Origin: JALOAD01 sp023228995 [NCBI: Candidatus Muiribacterium halophilum]
Lineage (GTDB): Bacteria; Muiribacteriota; Muiribacteriia; Muiribacteriales
Direction of reading: 5' to 3'
Length of the DNA: 8,953 bases
Assembly: GCA_023228995.1 (NCBI GenBank)
Contig: JALOAD010000085.1
Span: 1-8,953 of the forward strand
The notes under the pieces were generated by a model, which was given only the letters and a program-made list of their open reading frames with translations, did no database searches and was not told where the DNA came from. Position 1 is the first letter of the stretch; the number at the start of each line of letters is the position of its first letter. Position numbers and translations under genes: made by a program. Below, one piece after another: positions 7,029-8,953 of this stretch.

Positions 7029-8773
7029 AAGTTTTCCTCCAAGAATGAACCATTGTCATTTCTTAATATATTGTATTTTTTATATTTTAGCGATTGAGAT
7101 TTGATAAATTCATACTCACTATCTGTCAGTAATAAAACTAAATTCTCAAAATTTAAATAGCAAGTATTGAGTAAAAGCTCTTTATTTTTATTTGATAATC
7201 TTCCAAAAGGTGTATCAACCACTACAAATGATGTAAAATCTTTGAAATCAAGAATTGTTTTGATAATAAGAAAGTTTAAAATCTGTTTTTGACCAGCAGA
7301 CAGAAGATTTGTACTCAACTGTGAATTTTCATCTGATATCACTATTTCAAGATTCTTATTCACAACTATATTTTTGATATGTTTGTATTGGGCTAAAAAT
7401 TTAGCTGTATTTTGCTCTAATTTTTTATTAAATATTTTAAGGTTATCAAGTAATTTCTTCTCATAAAGCTGAGCACTTACTTTTGATATTGCTTGTAATT
7501 CTTCATAACCTTTAATTACAGCATATTGAGACTGATTTTCTCTAAAAGATTGAGTGATTGTTTTATTTATGTCTTTTAATTCTAAAGAGTCATCTTCTAT
7601 TTTATTTTTTAGTTCTAAAATCTTTTCTTCTAAATGTTCTACCATTTTTTCAATATTTTCTCTTTGAGAGAATAAAATTTGTACTACTTCTTGTCTAAGA
7701 GATGATTCCTCTTCTAATTTTATTTCATTTTCTATTTGTGTGAATTCTAATTTTAAATCTTTTAATTCATTGATCAATTCTCTAAAGTCTTTTGAAGAAA
7801 TAGATAAGTTTATATTTTCATTGTTATTTATCATTAAAGATTTAAAGATTTCAAAAATTTTATCTTCTTCAATAGGAGAATTGATTTCTTTTGCAAAATG
7901 TGAGAATTTTTTTGTAAATAAATTCTCATCTTCAATTTTTATAATACTTTTTGATCTTTTTTTAATTTCTTTAAATAGGTTTGAATTAAAAAGCAATGGC
8001 ATTTGCCATAAAATAGTATCTTTGAACTTAGTAGTTTTTTCATCCAATACTGTTTTGATATTTTCTTTTTGAATATTTAAATCTTTTAACTTTTTGTTTT
8101 TATTTCTTATTTGGGTATTGATTTTTTGTAAATTTAATTTTTCTATTTTAAGTGTGATTTCGCTACTTTTTAAATTCTCTTTATCTTTATTAATAGTTTC
8201 TATTAGGATTGTTCTTTTTTCTTCAAGCTTTAAAACTTCAGAAAAACCACTGGTTTGATTTTTTTCTAGTAATCTTTTTGAAACTTCATAAGCATCTTTC
8301 TGTGTATTTACCAATAAGTCTAAATCAAATACATAATCAAATATTGATTTTAATTTAGAGTTAGATAGTACCAGTAAATTATTACCTATTTCACCATCGT
8401 AAAATAAAAAATCTACTAAAAATTCTGGTATTTTATTTTGAATGAAATGTTCAGCTTCTGCATCTTCTAAAATGCTATTATCTTTAAAAGTAACAACAAG
8501 TTTTTCTTCAATTTTATTTGAAAAAAACCAATTTCTACAAATGTTAAACTCATCAAAATCTAGCTTTACCCAACAATTATAATTCTCTGCATTATTATTT
8601 AAAATAGATTTTACATCAATTTTAAGATAGTTCAAACATAGTTTAATTGCATTTAAAATAGATGTTTTACCAAATCCATTTGTACCTATTACACAAGTGA
8701 TATTATCTATTGATATTTTATTTTCACCATAATATGAGAATAAATTAGATATTTCTATATTAGTTAGTTTCAC
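7025..8773 (-). CDS. dndD: DndD-like SMC/Rad50-type ATPase
   Basis: This is an SMC-family ATPase of about 582 residues, somewhat shorter than the roughly 650-670 usual for DndD. From the chosen start, the Walker A is GTNGFGKTS at about 30-38. A DndD-like FLFYDGEIGNN follows (family FFFDGE), then a long coiled coil (about 180-450) without a CxxC zinc hook. Near the C-terminus come the ABC signature NLLSAGQKQ (about 7285-7311) and a Walker B region VVVDTPFGRL (about 7196-7225). The latter matches the DndD hallmark DTPLGRLD, and LLLTDSEY follows. In Dnd systems this ATPase works with DndC and DndE in DNA phosphorothioation. GTG at 8773 is preferred because AGGTGA (8784-8779) lies 5 nt upstream; GTG at 8782 would add three residues. 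It overlaps the dndC-like stop by 14 nt and the dndE start by 4 nt. A generic Rad50-like defence ATPase is the alternative, but both neighbours argue for DndD. Confidence 0.85.
   Translation of the reverse strand: MKLTNIEISNLFSYYGENKISIDNITCVIGTNGFGKTSILNAIKLCLNYLKIDVKSILNNNAENYNCWVKLDFDEFNICRNWFFSNKIEEKLVVTFKDNSILEDAEAEHFIQNKIPEFLVDFLFYDGEIGNNLLVLSNSKLKSIFDYVFDLDLLVNTQKDAYEVSKRLLEKNQTSGFSEVLKLEEKRTILIETINKDKENLKSSEITLKIEKLNLQKINTQIRNKNKKLKDLNIQKENIKTVLDEKTTKFKDTILWQMPLLFNSNLFKEIKKRSKSIIKIEDENLFTKKFSHFAKEINSPIEEDKIFEIFKSLMINNNENINLSISSKDFRELINELKDLKLEFTQIENEIKLEEESSLRQEVVQILFSQRENIEKMVEHLEEKILELKNKIEDDSLELKDINKTITQSFRENQSQYAVIKGYEELQAISKVSAQLYEKKLLDNLKIFNKKLEQNTAKFLAQYKHIKNIVVNKNLEIVISDENSQLSTNLLSAGQKQILNFLIIKTILDFKDFTSFVVVDTPFGRLSNKNKELLLNTCYLNFENLVLLLTDSEYEFIKSQSLKYKKYNILRNDNGSFLEENL
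7036..7040 (-). promoter_or_regulatory. strong ribosome-binding site of dndE
   Basis: GGAGG on the minus strand lies 7 nt before the dndE ATG, inside the last codons of dndD. It is the best Shine-Dalgarno match in the window and suggests dndE is made at a level at least equal to dndD. Confidence 0.8.
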
Positions 8774-8951
8774 GATACTCACCTTTATAGAAATCTAAAA
8801 CTTTTGACTCAATTTCATTCAAAATAGAGTATCTATTGGAAATATTTTTTCTGTATGTTTCAACTTCAAATATTCTTTCAAATAAATCAATATTAAAATC
8901 ATCATTTTCAATCGATTCTAAATCTTTTCTAAGTTCGGTTTGAATTGATTG
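8760..8951 (-). CDS. dndC: 3' end of a DndC-like gene (partial)
   Basis: Only the last 63 residues are visible; the frame is open to the right edge and stops with TAA at 8762-8760. The other two minus-strand frames hit stops within the first dozen codons from the edge. The segment NIDLFERIFEVETYRKNISNRYSILNE resembles the C-terminal helices of DndC, where a leucine-rich L-x-x-L-x-x-x-E stretch is followed by an R-R-x-GI-type segment before a final helix. The conserved catalytic part (PAPS-reductase-like ATP pyrophosphatase with an iron-sulfur cluster) would lie outside the window. The assignment leans on position: it ends inside the start of a dndD-like gene (14-nt overlap), as dndC does in dndBCDE operons. 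Confidence 0.65.
   Translation of the reverse strand, partial: QSIQTELRKDLESIENDDFNIDLFERIFEVETYRKNISNRYSILNEIESKVLDFYKGEYRETN
8779..8784 (-). promoter_or_regulatory. ribosome-binding site deciding the dndD start
   Basis: AGGTGA on the minus strand pairs well with the 16S rRNA tail and lies 5 nt before the GTG at 8773. The upstream in-frame GTG (8782-8780) overlaps this site. Confidence 0.5.
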
Positions 8952-8953
8952 AT

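Noticed and set aside
7740-8072. 110-codon plus-strand frame inside dndD
   Set aside because: Its Ser/Phe/Leu/Ile-rich translation is what the antisense of a Lys/Glu/Asn-rich coiled coil gives; no start signal was seen.
7025-8773. Generic Rad50/RecF-type repair ATPase instead of DndD
   Set aside because: The DGE, LSAGQ and DTP-GRL motifs and the dndC-like and dndE-like neighbours together fit DndD better.

Overview
The window is very A+T-rich, roughly three-quarters by eye. It has ordinary Shine-Dalgarno sites and tightly packed, overlapping genes. This suits a low-GC Gram-negative such as a Campylobacterota member (Arcobacter/Sulfurimonas type), but no ribosomal or taxonomic marker is present, so the organism is a guess. 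I see no RNA gene, CRISPR array, transposase or integrase. The content looks like a defence island.

Left part (1-2183, + strand): a large protein whose reading frame is already open at base 3, so its true start lies outside the window. It carries a clear sigma-70 region-4-type helix-turn-helix and a second, similar DNA-binding module. It ends at a weak hairpin/T-tract at 2192-2212. A small unrecognised gene on the minus strand (2200-2430) converges on it. That gene has a perfect consensus sigma-70 promoter (TTGACA, 17 bp, TATAAT) at 2458-2486.

Middle part (2504-6624, + strand): a compact four-gene operon. It holds a 62-aa Xre-like helix-turn-helix protein, a HARE-HTH/coiled-coil protein with two membrane segments, a three-segment membrane protein with a GDF-x-AGFFAPL-type motif, and a DUF262 protein. 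The last has a DUF1524-like C-terminus in which the expected HNH histidine is glutamine. The junctions are 17-nt overlap, 3-nt gap and 14-nt overlap, so co-translation is likely.

Right part (8951-6645, - strand): the 3' end of a dndC-like gene, then dndD-like (SMC-type ATPase) and dndE-like genes. They overlap by 14 and 4 nt. These are core genes of the DNA phosphorothioate (PT) modification system.

Working model (inference): the minus-strand operon makes PT-modified DNA. The convergent plus-strand operon may be a modification-dependent or membrane-acting partner in place of the usual DndFGH. HARE-HTH domains have been proposed to sense modified DNA. DUF262-DUF1524 proteins include the PT-dependent effector SspE and the modified-base nuclease GmrSD. 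The functional link rests on adjacency and domain logic only.
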